From NCBI GenBank assembly GCA_019694555.1, contig JAIBBS010000019.1:1-64000 (forward strand): DNA of 64,000 nt, given 5' to 3'. Numbering within the stretch: the first letter of the stretch is position 1; the number at the start of each line of letters is the position of its first letter. A program made the translations under genes and the position numbers. The notes beneath the pieces were generated by a model. It was given only the letters and a program-made list of their open reading frames with translations, was not told the DNA's origin and made no database searches. Positions 56,641 through 64,000 of the stretch are shown one piece after another. The DNA is from Nannocystaceae bacterium (lineage in GTDB: Bacteria; Myxococcota_A; Polyangia; Nannocystales; Nannocystaceae).

Positions 56641-57327
56641 GTGCGGCGCTTCGTACTGTTCGCGAGTGTGCTCGGGTGTTCATGCAACCACGACGTCCAA
56701 GAGGGCGTGTTCACGCCGCTGGGCGTGACCGTGACGGCCAGCGCGAGCGCGGGCAGTCAAGGTGACGACGCGCGCGCCGAGTCGTCCGACGGCGGCAGCA
56801 GCGACGAGGGCTCGACCTCGGTGGCGCCGTCGTCCGACGGCAGCACGTCGAACGTGACGACGGCCGATCCGACCAACGCGAGCACCGATCCGACCAACGA
56901 TCCGACCACCGATCCGACCAACGATCCGACCGTGGATCCGGGCGAGAGCAGCGGGGCCGATCCCACGCTCGATCCGACCACCGACACCGGCGTGGACCCG
57001 ACCGGCGGCGATGCGCAGGCGTGCTGCACCGCGCAGCTCGTGCCCGGCTGCACCGACGCGACGCTCGAGGCGTGCGTGTGCGGCCTCGACGACTACTGCT
57101 GCTCGGTCGAGTGGGACGACGTCTGCGTCACCGAGGCCGGTGACTGCGGCGCCGCGTGTGTCGGCGGCGGCGGTGACGGTGCCGACTGCTGCATCGCGAA
57201 CCTCGGCCTGGGCTGCAGCGACGCGACCATCGAGGCGTGCGTGTGCGGCATCGACGACTACTGCTGCTCGGTCGAGTGGGACGACGTCTGCGCCGGCGAG
57301 GCGATCGACTGCGGCGCGGCCTGCTGA
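56641..57327 (+). CDS. Lipoprotein with two 46-residue Cys-rich repeats
   Basis: 228 residues from a GTG with AGGGGTGG upstream. Lipobox VLGC (Cys13). A Ser/Asp/Thr/Pro stalk (about 30-120) includes DPTN/DPTT repeats. Two 46-residue modules end the protein (57022-57159 and 57187-57324), each with 9 Cys in the same spacing: CC, GC, CVC, YCC, WDDVC, DC and a final C. The modules are about 75% identical. Cys modules of this kind are common in secreted myxobacterial proteins, where they are thought to be surface or adhesive domains. Function unknown. Confidence 0.85.
   Translation: MRRFVLFASVLGCSCNHDVQEGVFTPLGVTVTASASAGSQGDDARAESSDGGSSDEGSTSVAPSSDGSTSNVTTADPTNASTDPTNDPTTDPTNDPTVDPGESSGADPTLDPTTDTGVDPTGGDAQACCTAQLVPGCTDATLEACVCGLDDYCCSVEWDDVCVTEAGDCGAACVGGGGDGADCCIANLGLGCSDATIEACVCGIDDYCCSVEWDDVCAGEAIDCGAAC
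56866..56940 (+). repeat. 12-bp-type repeat encoding DPTN/DPTT
   Basis: Imperfect repeats of GATCCGACCAAC encode a Pro/Asp/Thr stalk in the lipoprotein. Units vary by insertion of two codons. Confidence 0.7.
57022..57324 (+). repeat. Duplicated 138-bp Cys-rich module
   Basis: 57022-57159 and 57187-57324 are direct repeats of equal length (46 codons) separated by 27 bp encoding a Gly-rich linker. The central part ([17 protein letters not shown]) is nearly identical, so the duplication is probably recent or under gene conversion. Confidence 0.85.
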
Positions 57328-57407
57328 GCGCGCGACGACGGCACGCGGCCGCAGCGGGCTGCAGCGGCCCGGGAATGGCCCGCTGCACCCAGGCGTCGGG
57401 CGCCGCG

Positions 57408-58262
57408 ATGCGTGCCTCCCTCCTGGCCATGCTCGCGCCGCTCGCGTGCGCGCGCCCCACGACCGCCGAACCGCCGACCGAGGCGAACCCACCGCCCGCG
57501 AGCGCCGCGATCACGATCGATCACCCCGGCTGCTTCATGATCTCGCGCAAGGACGGCACGCAGAGCACCGTCGTGCATCCGCAGGAGTGCGCGGTCGCGA
57601 CGGCGCCGGCCTCGACGTTCAAGCTGCCGCACGCGCTCATCGCGTTGCAGCTGCAGGTCGTCGCAGACATCGACACGCTCAAGCGCTGGGACGGCCTCCA
57701 TCGCTGGAACCCGGCGTGGGACGCCGATCACACGCTGCGGACGGCGCTGCGCGAGTCGGTGGTCTGGTACTTCCAACAGACCGCCACCGACATCGGCCTG
57801 CAACGCATGAACGAGTGGCTGACGCGACTCGACTACGGCGAAGGCGGTGCCGCCGAACCGCTGAACAAGTTCTGGCTCGAGGGCGGATCGCTCCGCGTGA
57901 CCGGGCCCGAGCAGCTCGCGTTCGTGCAACGCATGTTCGATCACCGCCTGCCGATCGACGCGCACCACATCGACGCGGTCTCGCAGGCCATCGCCGGACC
58001 GCTCGACGACTGGCGCGGACGTCTGCCGCCGGGAACCGAACCACCGCCGTCGCAGGCGACGCTGCACGCGAAGACCGGCACCGACAGCACCGTGCTCGAC
58101 GACGGCACCACCGGCCAGGTCACGTGGTGGGTCGGCGAAGTCGAGGGCCCCGCGGGCACGTGGGTGTTCGTCAGCCGCGTGCGTGCGCCAGGCGAGCCGA
58201 GCATGCAGTCGCCCGCGGTCGCGGCAGGCATGCGCGCGCTGGCGCAGGCTGGGGTGCTCTGA
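57408..58262 (+). CDS. Class D (OXA-type) beta-lactamase
   Basis: 284 residues from the ATG at 57408. Signal peptide with a possible lipobox PLAC (Cys14). All class D motifs are present: Ser69-Thr-Phe-Lys72 (nucleophile and carboxylated Lys), Ser117-Val-Val119, Tyr143-Gly144, the FWLEGG...TGPEQLAFV region, and Lys222-Thr-Gly224. It should hydrolyse penicillins; the spectrum cannot be predicted. The frame extends upstream across the previous gene, but that part is not plausible. It lies in ordinary chromosomal context with no insertion sequence or integron around it, so it looks intrinsic. Confidence 0.88.
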   Translation: MRASLLAMLAPLACARPTTAEPPTEANPPPASAAITIDHPGCFMISRKDGTQSTVVHPQECAVATAPASTFKLPHALIALQLQVVADIDTLKRWDGLHRWNPAWDADHTLRTALRESVVWYFQQTATDIGLQRMNEWLTRLDYGEGGAAEPLNKFWLEGGSLRVTGPEQLAFVQRMFDHRLPIDAHHIDAVSQAIAGPLDDWRGRLPPGTEPPPSQATLHAKTGTDSTVLDDGTTGQVTWWVGEVEGPAGTWVFVSRVRAPGEPSMQSPAVAAGMRALAQAGVL

Positions 58263-58268
58263 ATCCGC

Positions 58269-59108
58269 TCAGCGCGTCGCGACCACGTACACCAGCCACG
58301 ACTCCTGGTTCTCTTCGCGCTCGGTCGGGTGGTACTCGCCGGAGCCGTCGCCGTCCTCGTCGACGCCCTCCCACCAGATCTCGACCTTGCCGAAGCCGGC
58401 CTCGGTCAGCAGCTCGCGCAGCTCGGGGATGGTCCACAGGCGCCAGTCGTACGTGAACGCGCGATCGAGGCGCGAGCCGTCGGGGAAGCGATAGTGGATG
58501 TGGCACAAGGTGTCGTGCGTGATGGGGTTGTACTCGGCCTGCTGCCACTCGTAGATGAAGCCCTTGCAGCGGCGCTCGTCGTCGATCGCGACCACGGCCT
58601 CGGTGCCGCCGTACAGCTCGCAGATGAAGGCGCCGCCGTCGGCCAGGCCTCGGCGCACGGTCTCGAAGTAGCGCCGCAGCAGCGCGCGGGTCTTGAACAC
58701 GCAGTAGCTGAAGTTGAGCGCGCAGATCAGATCGACGGGCTCGTCGTCGCCGTCGAGCACGTCGCCCTGGACCAGGCGGATGCGCTTGCGCTGCGCCGGC
58801 GTCAGCGTGGCGAGGTTGTGCTCGCGGCCCCACTCGAGCGTGGGCCCGTCGAGGTCGATGCCCACGGCGTGACGCTTGGGATCGCTGCGGACCCACGTGG
58901 TCGACAAGAACGCGGTGCCGCAGAAGTCCTCGCGCATGCGCAGCGGCTTGCGCTTGCCCATGCTGCGGAAGATCTGCTCGAAGATCGCGATGTCACCCTC
59001 GGGCACCTGCACCGAGCGCTGGTACAGATCGTGGCGATCGGCCTTCTGCGCCTGGGTCTTGGGCTTGCGCGATGCCGCCGGGGTCTTGCCCGCGCGCTTC
59101 GTGCTCAA
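58269..59108 (-). CDS. SAM-dependent methyltransferase (tandem copy 2)
   Basis: 279 residues from a TTG that overlaps the preceding stop (TTGA), so it is translationally coupled. Basic N-terminal tail (1-25), then a class I methyltransferase fold: REDFCGTAFLSTTWV, AVGIDLDGPTLEWG (acidic strand 2 end), LVQGDV, and VDLICALNFSYCVFKTRALLRRYFETVRRGL. The C-terminal half is beta-rich with FTYDWRLWTIPELRELLTEAGF. The substrate is unknown. About half identical to the copy upstream. Confidence 0.85.
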   Translation of the reverse strand: MSTKRAGKTPAASRKPKTQAQKADRHDLYQRSVQVPEGDIAIFEQIFRSMGKRKPLRMREDFCGTAFLSTTWVRSDPKRHAVGIDLDGPTLEWGREHNLATLTPAQRKRIRLVQGDVLDGDDEPVDLICALNFSYCVFKTRALLRRYFETVRRGLADGGAFICELYGGTEAVVAIDDERRCKGFIYEWQQAEYNPITHDTLCHIHYRFPDGSRLDRAFTYDWRLWTIPELRELLTEAGFGKVEIWWEGVDEDGDGSGEYHPTEREENQESWLVYVVATR

Positions 59109-59947
59109 CGTTCGGCTACGACGTACGTCCACCACAGCTCCTGGTTCTCCACGCGGCGCGGCTCGTAGTAGGCCCCGGTGCCGTCGCCGTCGTCGTCGGT
59201 GCGCTCCCACAGCGCGTGCACGTACGAGAAGCCGGCCTCGAGCATCAGCTCGCGCAGCTCCTGCACGCTCCACCAGCGCCAGTCGTAGACGAACGCGCGA
59301 TCGATGCGCGAGCCGTCGGCGAAGGCGAAGTGGATGTAACAGAGGATCTCGTTGGTCAGGGGATCGAAGTGTGCGCGCTCCCACTCGTAGTGGAAGTCGT
59401 CGACCTTGCGCCGCTCGCGTTCGGGCCGGAACGCACCCCAGCCGCCGAAGCAGTCGAGCACGAAGATGCCGTCGGACGCCAGGCCCGAGCGCGCGACCTC
59501 GAAGTAGCGACGCAGCTGCTCGCGGGTCTTGAACACGCAGTAGCTGAAGTTGAGCGCGCAGGCGATGTCGACCTTGCGTCCGCCACCCTCGAGCACGTCG
59601 CGCTGCAGCAGCGTCACGCGCGAGTCGAGCGCGGCGAGGTGTCGCGCGCGGCCCCACGCCAGCGTCTCGGCGTCGAGGTCCACGCCCACGGCGGTGCGGC
59701 GGCTGGCGCTCGCGGCCCAGTGGGCCGACAGCGTCGCGGTGCCGCAGAAGTCCTCGCGCAGGTGCAGCGCCGGACGCTCGCGCAGTCGCTTGAACAGCCG
59801 CGCCAGCGTGCGCACGTCGCCCTCGGGATCCTGCACCGAGCGCTCGTAGAGATCGTGACGGTCGGCCCGCGACGCGAGCGTGCGTGGGGCTTGGGGCTCG
59901 GGCTTCGATCCGGCCCGTGCACGGCCCGGCGGTGGCTTGCGCGCCAT
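59105..59947 (-). CDS. SAM-dependent methyltransferase (tandem copy 1)
   Basis: 280 residues. Same architecture as its neighbour: basic tail, DRHDLYERSVQDPEGD, REDFCGTATLS, AVGVDLDAETLAWG, ACALNFSYCVFKTREQLRRYFEVAR and FVYDWRWWSVQELRELMLEAGF. ATG start 7 bp after the J-protein stop. The C-termini of both copies end in an ENQE-x-W-x-x-YVVA strand. The conserved DRHDLY...PEGD block before the fold is shared by both and may define the substrate site. Function not known. Confidence 0.85.
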   Translation of the reverse strand: MARKPPPGRARAGSKPEPQAPRTLASRADRHDLYERSVQDPEGDVRTLARLFKRLRERPALHLREDFCGTATLSAHWAASASRRTAVGVDLDAETLAWGRARHLAALDSRVTLLQRDVLEGGGRKVDIACALNFSYCVFKTREQLRRYFEVARSGLASDGIFVLDCFGGWGAFRPERERRKVDDFHYEWERAHFDPLTNEILCYIHFAFADGSRIDRAFVYDWRWWSVQELRELMLEAGFSYVHALWERTDDDGDGTGAYYEPRRVENQELWWTYVVAER

Positions 59948-59954
59948 GACAGCC

Positions 59955-60455
59955 TCAGCCGCCCAGGTGGGCCGAGAGCCCGTTGTAGGCCTCGGTCAGC
60001 TTGCGCGTGACCTCGGTCGCGACCTTGAGCTTCTCGGGATCGTTGGCGAAGCGATCGGGGTGGTACTGCTTCATGAGTCGACGGTAGGCGCGGCGGACCT
60101 CCTTGAGGTCCGCGCCGGGCTCGAGCTCGAGCGTGCGATACCAACGGCGGCGTTCCGCGGCGGGATCGGTGGGCGGATCGCCGCGCACACCGGCACGCGC
60201 GCGCGCCGCCTCGAACGCGCGCTCCCAGGCCTCCTCCGCGGCGTCCTTGAAGCGACGCGCGCCGCGACCGGCACGCGCGCCCAGGGTCTCGCCGTCGGGA
60301 TCGTCGCCGGGCTCGCTGGCCTCGACGGGTTCCTCGCGCGCACGCGCGTCGCGTTCCGCGTCGAGCAGCTCGCGATCCTCGTCGCGCTGCAACGCGTGGC
60401 GGAAGTCGGTGAGGTTGGCTCGCGCGAGGTCGAGCAGTCGCTTGCCGAGGCTCAT
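59955..60455 (-). CDS. J-domain protein
   Basis: 166 residues. An acidic/Arg-rich N-terminal region (1-100) of low complexity, then a C-terminal J domain (about 104-165) with the DnaK-activating His132-Pro-Asp134 in KQYHPDRF. No Gly/Phe or zinc region, so it is a class III J protein that directs DnaK to a particular client. ATG overlaps the stop of the PilZ gene (ATGA). Confidence 0.88.
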   Translation of the reverse strand: MSLGKRLLDLARANLTDFRHALQRDEDRELLDAERDARAREEPVEASEPGDDPDGETLGARAGRGARRFKDAAEEAWERAFEAARARAGVRGDPPTDPAAERRRWYRTLELEPGADLKEVRRAYRRLMKQYHPDRFANDPEKLKVATEVTRKLTEAYNGLSAHLGG

Positions 60456-61081
60456 GGGTCGCGTCGCCGGGGGCCGCTCCGCCCTGAATCGTGGTCGAAG
60501 TCGTCGTCTTCGTCGAGGATTTCCACGTCGACCGCCTGCAGCTTCACCAGGGTCTGGTGCGCCTCGAAGGCCTCCTCGTCGTAGGGCGAGGCCACGGACG
60601 GCAGCGACTCCATGACCACCGGGGGCTCGGCCGAGGGCGGCGGCGCGGTGACGACCTTGGTCTCCTCCGGTGGCGCGAGCGGCGGGCGCGTGACGCGGGT
60701 CTGCCCGGTCGACGGCGGTGGCACCGGGGCCCGCACCGGCGCGGGCGCAGGCGTCGCGCGCGGGCGCAGGCGCGCGACCGCATCGCGCAGCCGCAGCACC
60801 ATCTCGGGCGAGACCTCGGTGAAGGCGATGCCCAGCCCCGGCGGCGACGATTGCTGGCGCACGACCACGCCGCGCGCCTCGAGCACGACCGGATCGTCGA
60901 GCAGCACCGTGAAGCGCGTCAGCAGCTGCGTGCCGATCGGAAGGCTGCGATCGGTGTGCACGAACACGCCCTGCTCCGAGAGATCGGACACGTAGGTGGT
61001 CTCCGGCAACGCGCCGAACTCGGCGTTGATCGCCACCCGCGGTGAACGCCTGCGTTCCGGTACGTCCTCGTCACCGGCCAC
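60452..61081 (-). CDS. PilZ-domain protein (c-di-GMP receptor)
   Basis: 209 residues from GTG. PilZ domain about 8-100 with both c-di-GMP motifs, R11-x-x-x-R15 (RRSPR) and D33-x-S-x-x-G38 (DLSEQG), then PGLGIAFTEVSPE. The C-terminal half is Pro/Ala/Arg/Thr-rich and disordered. Such proteins link c-di-GMP to motility, polysaccharide or gene expression in myxobacteria. 6 bp downstream of rng; coupled to the J-protein gene. Confidence 0.88.
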   Translation of the reverse strand: MAGDEDVPERRRSPRVAINAEFGALPETTYVSDLSEQGVFVHTDRSLPIGTQLLTRFTVLLDDPVVLEARGVVVRQQSSPPGLGIAFTEVSPEMVLRLRDAVARLRPRATPAPAPVRAPVPPPSTGQTRVTRPPLAPPEETKVVTAPPPSAEPPVVMESLPSVASPYDEEAFEAHQTLVKLQAVDVEILDEDDDFDHDSGRSGPRRRDP

Positions 61082-61087
61082 GGCAGC

Positions 61088-62632
61088 TCACTCTTCGTCG
61101 TCCTTGCGTCCGCCCTTGCCCGGGGTCTTGCCCTTCACCTCGAAGTGCTCGACGTGGAAGCCCTTGCGCGCGTGGATCTCGATCGCACGCTGCACGCGCT
61201 TGACGGTCTCGTCGACCGCGGGTGCCTCGGCACCGCGCATGAGATCGGCGACCTCGGGGTTGGCGTGCACGAGGATCGCGTCCCCGGGGATGTGGGCGGC
61301 CTCGCGCCGGATGTGGCGCAGGATCTCGTAGGCGACCGTGGCGGTGCTCTTGGTGTAGCCCTTGCCGTTGCAGTAGGTGCAGGTGCCGGTGAGCACGCGC
61401 TGCAGGCTCTCGCGCGTGCGCTTGCGGCTCATCTCGACCAGGCCCATCTCGCTGATCTTCGTGATGTGGGCCTTCGCGCGATCCTTGCGCAGCGCATCCT
61501 GCAGCTTGCGATAGATCTTGCGACGGTTGGACTCGCGGTCCATGTCGATGAAGTCGATGATGATGAGGCCGCCGAGGTTGCGCAGGCGCAGCTGCTCGGC
61601 GATCTCGTCCGCAGCCTCGAGGTTGGTCTGCGTGATGGTCTCCTCGAGGGTCTTGCCCTTGGCACCGACGAACTTGCCGGTGTTGACGTCGATGGCGGTC
61701 AATGCCTCGCCCTGATCGAAGATCAGCGTGCCGCCGCTCTTGAGCGTGACCTGCCGTTCGAGCGCGCGGTCGACCTCGGCCTCGATGCCGTAGCCGTCGA
61801 AGATGGGCTCGCGGCCCTCGTACAGCGAGATCTTGTCGGCGTAGTCGGGCATGAACGCCTTGACGAAGCGCGACAGGCGTTCGAACTGCGCACGATCGTC
61901 GGTGATGACGCGATCGAGCTCGGGGCTGAGGTTGTCGCGCACGATCCGGAGCACCAGATCGAGATCGCGGTACAGCAGCACCGGCGCACGATGGATGCGC
62001 TCGTTGGCCTTGATGTTGGCCCACAGCTTGAGCAGGTAGTCCATGTCCGCGCGCACCTGGCCGTTGGTGGCGTTCTCCGCCACCGTGCGCACGATGAAGC
62101 CCGAGCCCGGCGGGCGCACCTGCTCGATCAGGCGCCGCAGGCGACGACGATCGCGATCGGTGCCGATGCGGCGCGAGATGCCGATGTGGCTGACCGTCGG
62201 CATGAACACGACGTTGCGGCCCGGCAGCGAGATGTACGAGGTGATCCGCGCGCCCTTGTTCGAGATCGGATCCTTGACGACCTGGACCAGGATCTCCTGG
62301 CCGGGGCGCACCAGCGTGGCGATGTCCGGCGCCTTGCCGCGGCGCTGCGGCATGCCGCCCTCGCCGACGTCGTCGTCGCTCTCGGTCGGCGGACCGTCGC
62401 TGGGCCGCGCGATGTCGCCGGCGTACAGGAACGCGGCCTTCTCCTCGCCGATGTCCACGAACGCGGCCTGCATGCCGGGCAGCACGCGCAGGATCCGGCC
62501 CTTGTACACGTTGCCCACGGTGCCGCGGGCGCGCTCGCGTTCGAGGTAGAGCTCAGAGACGATTCCGTTTTCGATCAGGGCGACCCGCTTGTCGGGGCCG
62601 TCGGCGTTCACGACGATGACGGATTGTGGCAC
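61088..62632 (-). CDS. rng: Ribonuclease G (RNase E/G family)
   Basis: 514 residues from GTG, the length of RNase G. S1 domain (about 36-135) with a 25-residue acidic insertion (about 78-103). Catalytic core with the Mg-binding Asp315 (AIDVNTG) and Asp360 (IIIDFIDM). Zn-link C418-x-x-C421 (CTYC). No long C-terminal scaffold as in RNase E. It cleaves AU-rich single-stranded RNA and processes 16S rRNA. Leads an operon with PilZ, J protein and two methyltransferases. Confidence 0.94.
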   Translation of the reverse strand: MPQSVIVVNADGPDKRVALIENGIVSELYLERERARGTVGNVYKGRILRVLPGMQAAFVDIGEEKAAFLYAGDIARPSDGPPTESDDDVGEGGMPQRRGKAPDIATLVRPGQEILVQVVKDPISNKGARITSYISLPGRNVVFMPTVSHIGISRRIGTDRDRRRLRRLIEQVRPPGSGFIVRTVAENATNGQVRADMDYLLKLWANIKANERIHRAPVLLYRDLDLVLRIVRDNLSPELDRVITDDRAQFERLSRFVKAFMPDYADKISLYEGREPIFDGYGIEAEVDRALERQVTLKSGGTLIFDQGEALTAIDVNTGKFVGAKGKTLEETITQTNLEAADEIAEQLRLRNLGGLIIIDFIDMDRESNRRKIYRKLQDALRKDRAKAHITKISEMGLVEMSRKRTRESLQRVLTGTCTYCNGKGYTKSTATVAYEILRHIRREAAHIPGDAILVHANPEVADLMRGAEAPAVDETVKRVQRAIEIHARKGFHVEHFEVKGKTPGKGGRKDDEE

Positions 62633-62915
62633 GTGGCGATCTCGAGGTTGGTAGGGAAGTCGGACGGGCGTGCGGCCCGGTGCCGGAGATCGACGGTGCC
62701 GACCTCGCGGCGGTCGCGGGGCGCTGCGGCCGGGCGAAGAGCGCCCGCGCGCGCGGCCATGGCGACCGGCGGCGGAGCATAGCAGAAAACTTGCCTTGCC
62801 CCGGCGGGCGGTCCGGTGTGCAGCGCGACGCTCGTGGCTCGGGCGCGGCCGCGGGTGGTGACGGGCGGCGCCAGTTTTTTGGTCCGCCCACGGCGATCGG
62901 CCAACCTCGCCCGCC

Positions 62916-63842
62916 GTGGCGCAGCGCCCTTCCACCCAACGAGCAAAGACCGTCCGACCCGTCACCCAGCGCGTGATCGCGGCGTCGCTGATGCAGGCGT
63001 CGTGGCGTGCCGGCGTGCGTCGCGTGCGGCTGTTCTGCGCCGAGGAGCTGCGCCCCGCGGCGTGCTGCATCGTCGACGCGCTGCACACCCGCGGCTACGA
63101 GGTCTCGCTGATCACCGGCAGCGAGGCCCGCGCGATGCTGCAGCAGCCCGCGTCGGCCGAGGTCCTGCGCGTGGTGTGGGCGCCCGGCAGCCCCGACTCG
63201 CGCTCGCGCGCACGGCTGCGCGAGGCGCTCGATCCCGACGCGGCCGGCGACGTGCTGGTGCTGGCCGCCCCGACGCCGCGCGGCGTGATCGAGGCCATCG
63301 ATGCGTTCGGGGCCCCGGCGCGCCGCCGCAGGGTCGCGCACCCGCGACGCGGCTACCTCGCGCAACCGACGTTGATGGAGCTCGAACGCGGCACGCGATC
63401 GTGGTGGCTCGGCGGCAGTGCCGTCGCAGGCGCCGTGCTGGGCGTGATCGCGGTGTTCGCCGTGTCGCGCACGCCCGCGGCCGCGCCCGCGCCGACGCAG
63501 CCGCCTGCAGCCGCCGTCGCGTCGCAGCCGCGGCTCGACGACGGGCCGGTGCTGGCTTCGACGCGCGCACCGCTGCCGGTGCACGACGACGACGCGGTGC
63601 ACGACGACCACGCGATGCACGACGACGATGACGACCCGGTGATCCTCGAGTCCCCGCGTGGAGCTCGCGGTGTCGCGTCGCCGCCAGGCCACGACGACGC
63701 GCTCGCGCCACCGATGGAGCCCGCGCCGCTGGAGGACACCCATGCGCCCGCGCGCGGCGCTGCGGCCGTGACGTTGCCCGCATCGACGATTCCCGGCGCG
63801 GCGCCCGGGGCGATGCACGCCGGCGCCATCGATCCGTTCTGA
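62916..63842 (+). CDS. Membrane protein with His/Asp-rich tail
   Basis: 308 residues from GTG. Residues 15-150 form an alpha/beta domain (RVRLFCAEELRPAACCIVDALHTRGYEVSLI, VLVLAAPTPRGVIEAIDAFG) loosely like a receiver or nucleotide-binding fold, but without its key Asp. One transmembrane segment at 163-184. The C-terminal Ala/Pro-rich region contains HDDD, HDDH and HDDDDDD clusters (about 223-241), likely metal-binding. Divergent from rng, 283 bp away. Function unknown. Confidence 0.75.
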   Translation: MAQRPSTQRAKTVRPVTQRVIAASLMQASWRAGVRRVRLFCAEELRPAACCIVDALHTRGYEVSLITGSEARAMLQQPASAEVLRVVWAPGSPDSRSRARLREALDPDAAGDVLVLAAPTPRGVIEAIDAFGAPARRRRVAHPRRGYLAQPTLMELERGTRSWWLGGSAVAGAVLGVIAVFAVSRTPAAAPAPTQPPAAAVASQPRLDDGPVLASTRAPLPVHDDDAVHDDHAMHDDDDDPVILESPRGARGVASPPGHDDALAPPMEPAPLEDTHAPARGAAAVTLPASTIPGAAPGAMHAGAIDPF

Positions 63843-63891
63843 TCGGCGCCGCGACCCCACGGGCGTGCGCGATCGTGCTACGCCTGCGGCC

Positions 63892-64000
63892 GTGCAGCTC
63901 CGCCCGTCCGTCGCTCACCACGCCTTCGATCGTGCCGCCTTCGATGCGCTGCGCGCCCGTGTCGGCACCGGCGCGCTCGACCCCGCGGCGAATCGCCTGC
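63892..64000 (+). CDS. Start of a gene cut by the right edge
   Basis: GTG at 63892, with TACGCC ending 7 bp upstream, then 36 codons of an open frame (MQLRPSVAHHAFDRAAFDALRARVG...). The pattern LRARVGTGALDPAANRL loosely recalls the N-terminus of UDPGP-type UTP-glucose-1-phosphate uridylyltransferases, but this is too short to be sure. Confidence 0.45.
   Translation, partial: MQLRPSVAHHAFDRAAFDALRARVGTGALDPAANRL

Noticed and set aside
57237-57407. Earlier start for the beta-lactamase inside the Cys-repeat gene
   Set aside because: The extra residues are an Arg-rich out-of-frame reading of the Cys repeats; the signal peptide begins at 57408.
62870-62885. T6 tract (CAGTTTTTTGG) as an intrinsic terminator
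   Set aside because: No plus-strand gene ends upstream and no stable hairpin precedes it.

Overview
The window is a high-GC chromosomal segment with almost no spacing between genes. Lipoproteins with Ser/Thr/Gly- or Pro-rich linkers, Cys-rich secreted repeats, a giant TPR protein, FHA proteins with a TonB-like C-terminal domain, and an FHA-GAF-cyclase all point to a myxobacterium (Myxococcota). The Cys-repeat and low-complexity lipoproteins look most like the Nannocystis/Enhygromyxa side, but that placement is inference.

Layout. 1-16.7 kb: housekeeping and envelope genes (Ntn hydrolase, HtrA-like protease, trxB, a NeuA-HAD fusion, SpoU methylase, lipoproteins, a GlcD-type oxidase, an LRR lipoprotein, thiD, a HEAT-cyclophilin fusion) and two tRNA-Leu genes. 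16.8-23.7 kb: a signalling block with a 1250-residue methyltransferase-like/coiled-coil protein, a small membrane protein, an FHA-GAF-class III cyclase and a coupled unknown protein. 23.7-49.7 kb: one long minus-strand cluster. In transcription order it holds a periplasmic TPR protein (GltC-like), a 1295-residue TPR protein (GltD/AgmU-like), a TPR lipoprotein (GltE/AglT-like), a 90-residue secreted protein (GltF position), two tandem FHA/TonB-like proteins (GltG/PglI-like), another TPR lipoprotein, and a 3996-residue TPR protein (GltI/AgmK-like). This matches the type and order of the Myxococcus Glt gliding-motility and Nfs spore-coat machinery. No AglRQS motor, no outer-membrane beta-barrel and no GYF-type GltJ are present here.

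50.6-64 kb: a divergent Cys-rich lipoprotein; the rpsP-khpA-rimM-trmD-rplS-yraN operon; rimO; a Cys-repeat lipoprotein; a class D beta-lactamase; the rng-PilZ-J protein-methyltransferase-methyltransferase operon; a membrane protein with a His/Asp tail; and the start of one more gene at the right edge.

The Glt/Nfs-like cluster is the main system. It should form a trans-envelope complex: cytoplasmic FHA phosphopeptide sensing, inner-membrane anchors, TonB-like periplasmic arms, and periplasmic or outer-membrane TPR scaffolds. Gene edges are often coupled by 4-bp start/stop overlaps. Several plus-strand genes have a -10-like hexamer 6-9 nt before the start codon, which suggests leaderless transcripts. 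All functional calls come from reading the translated sequence; no database search was run.
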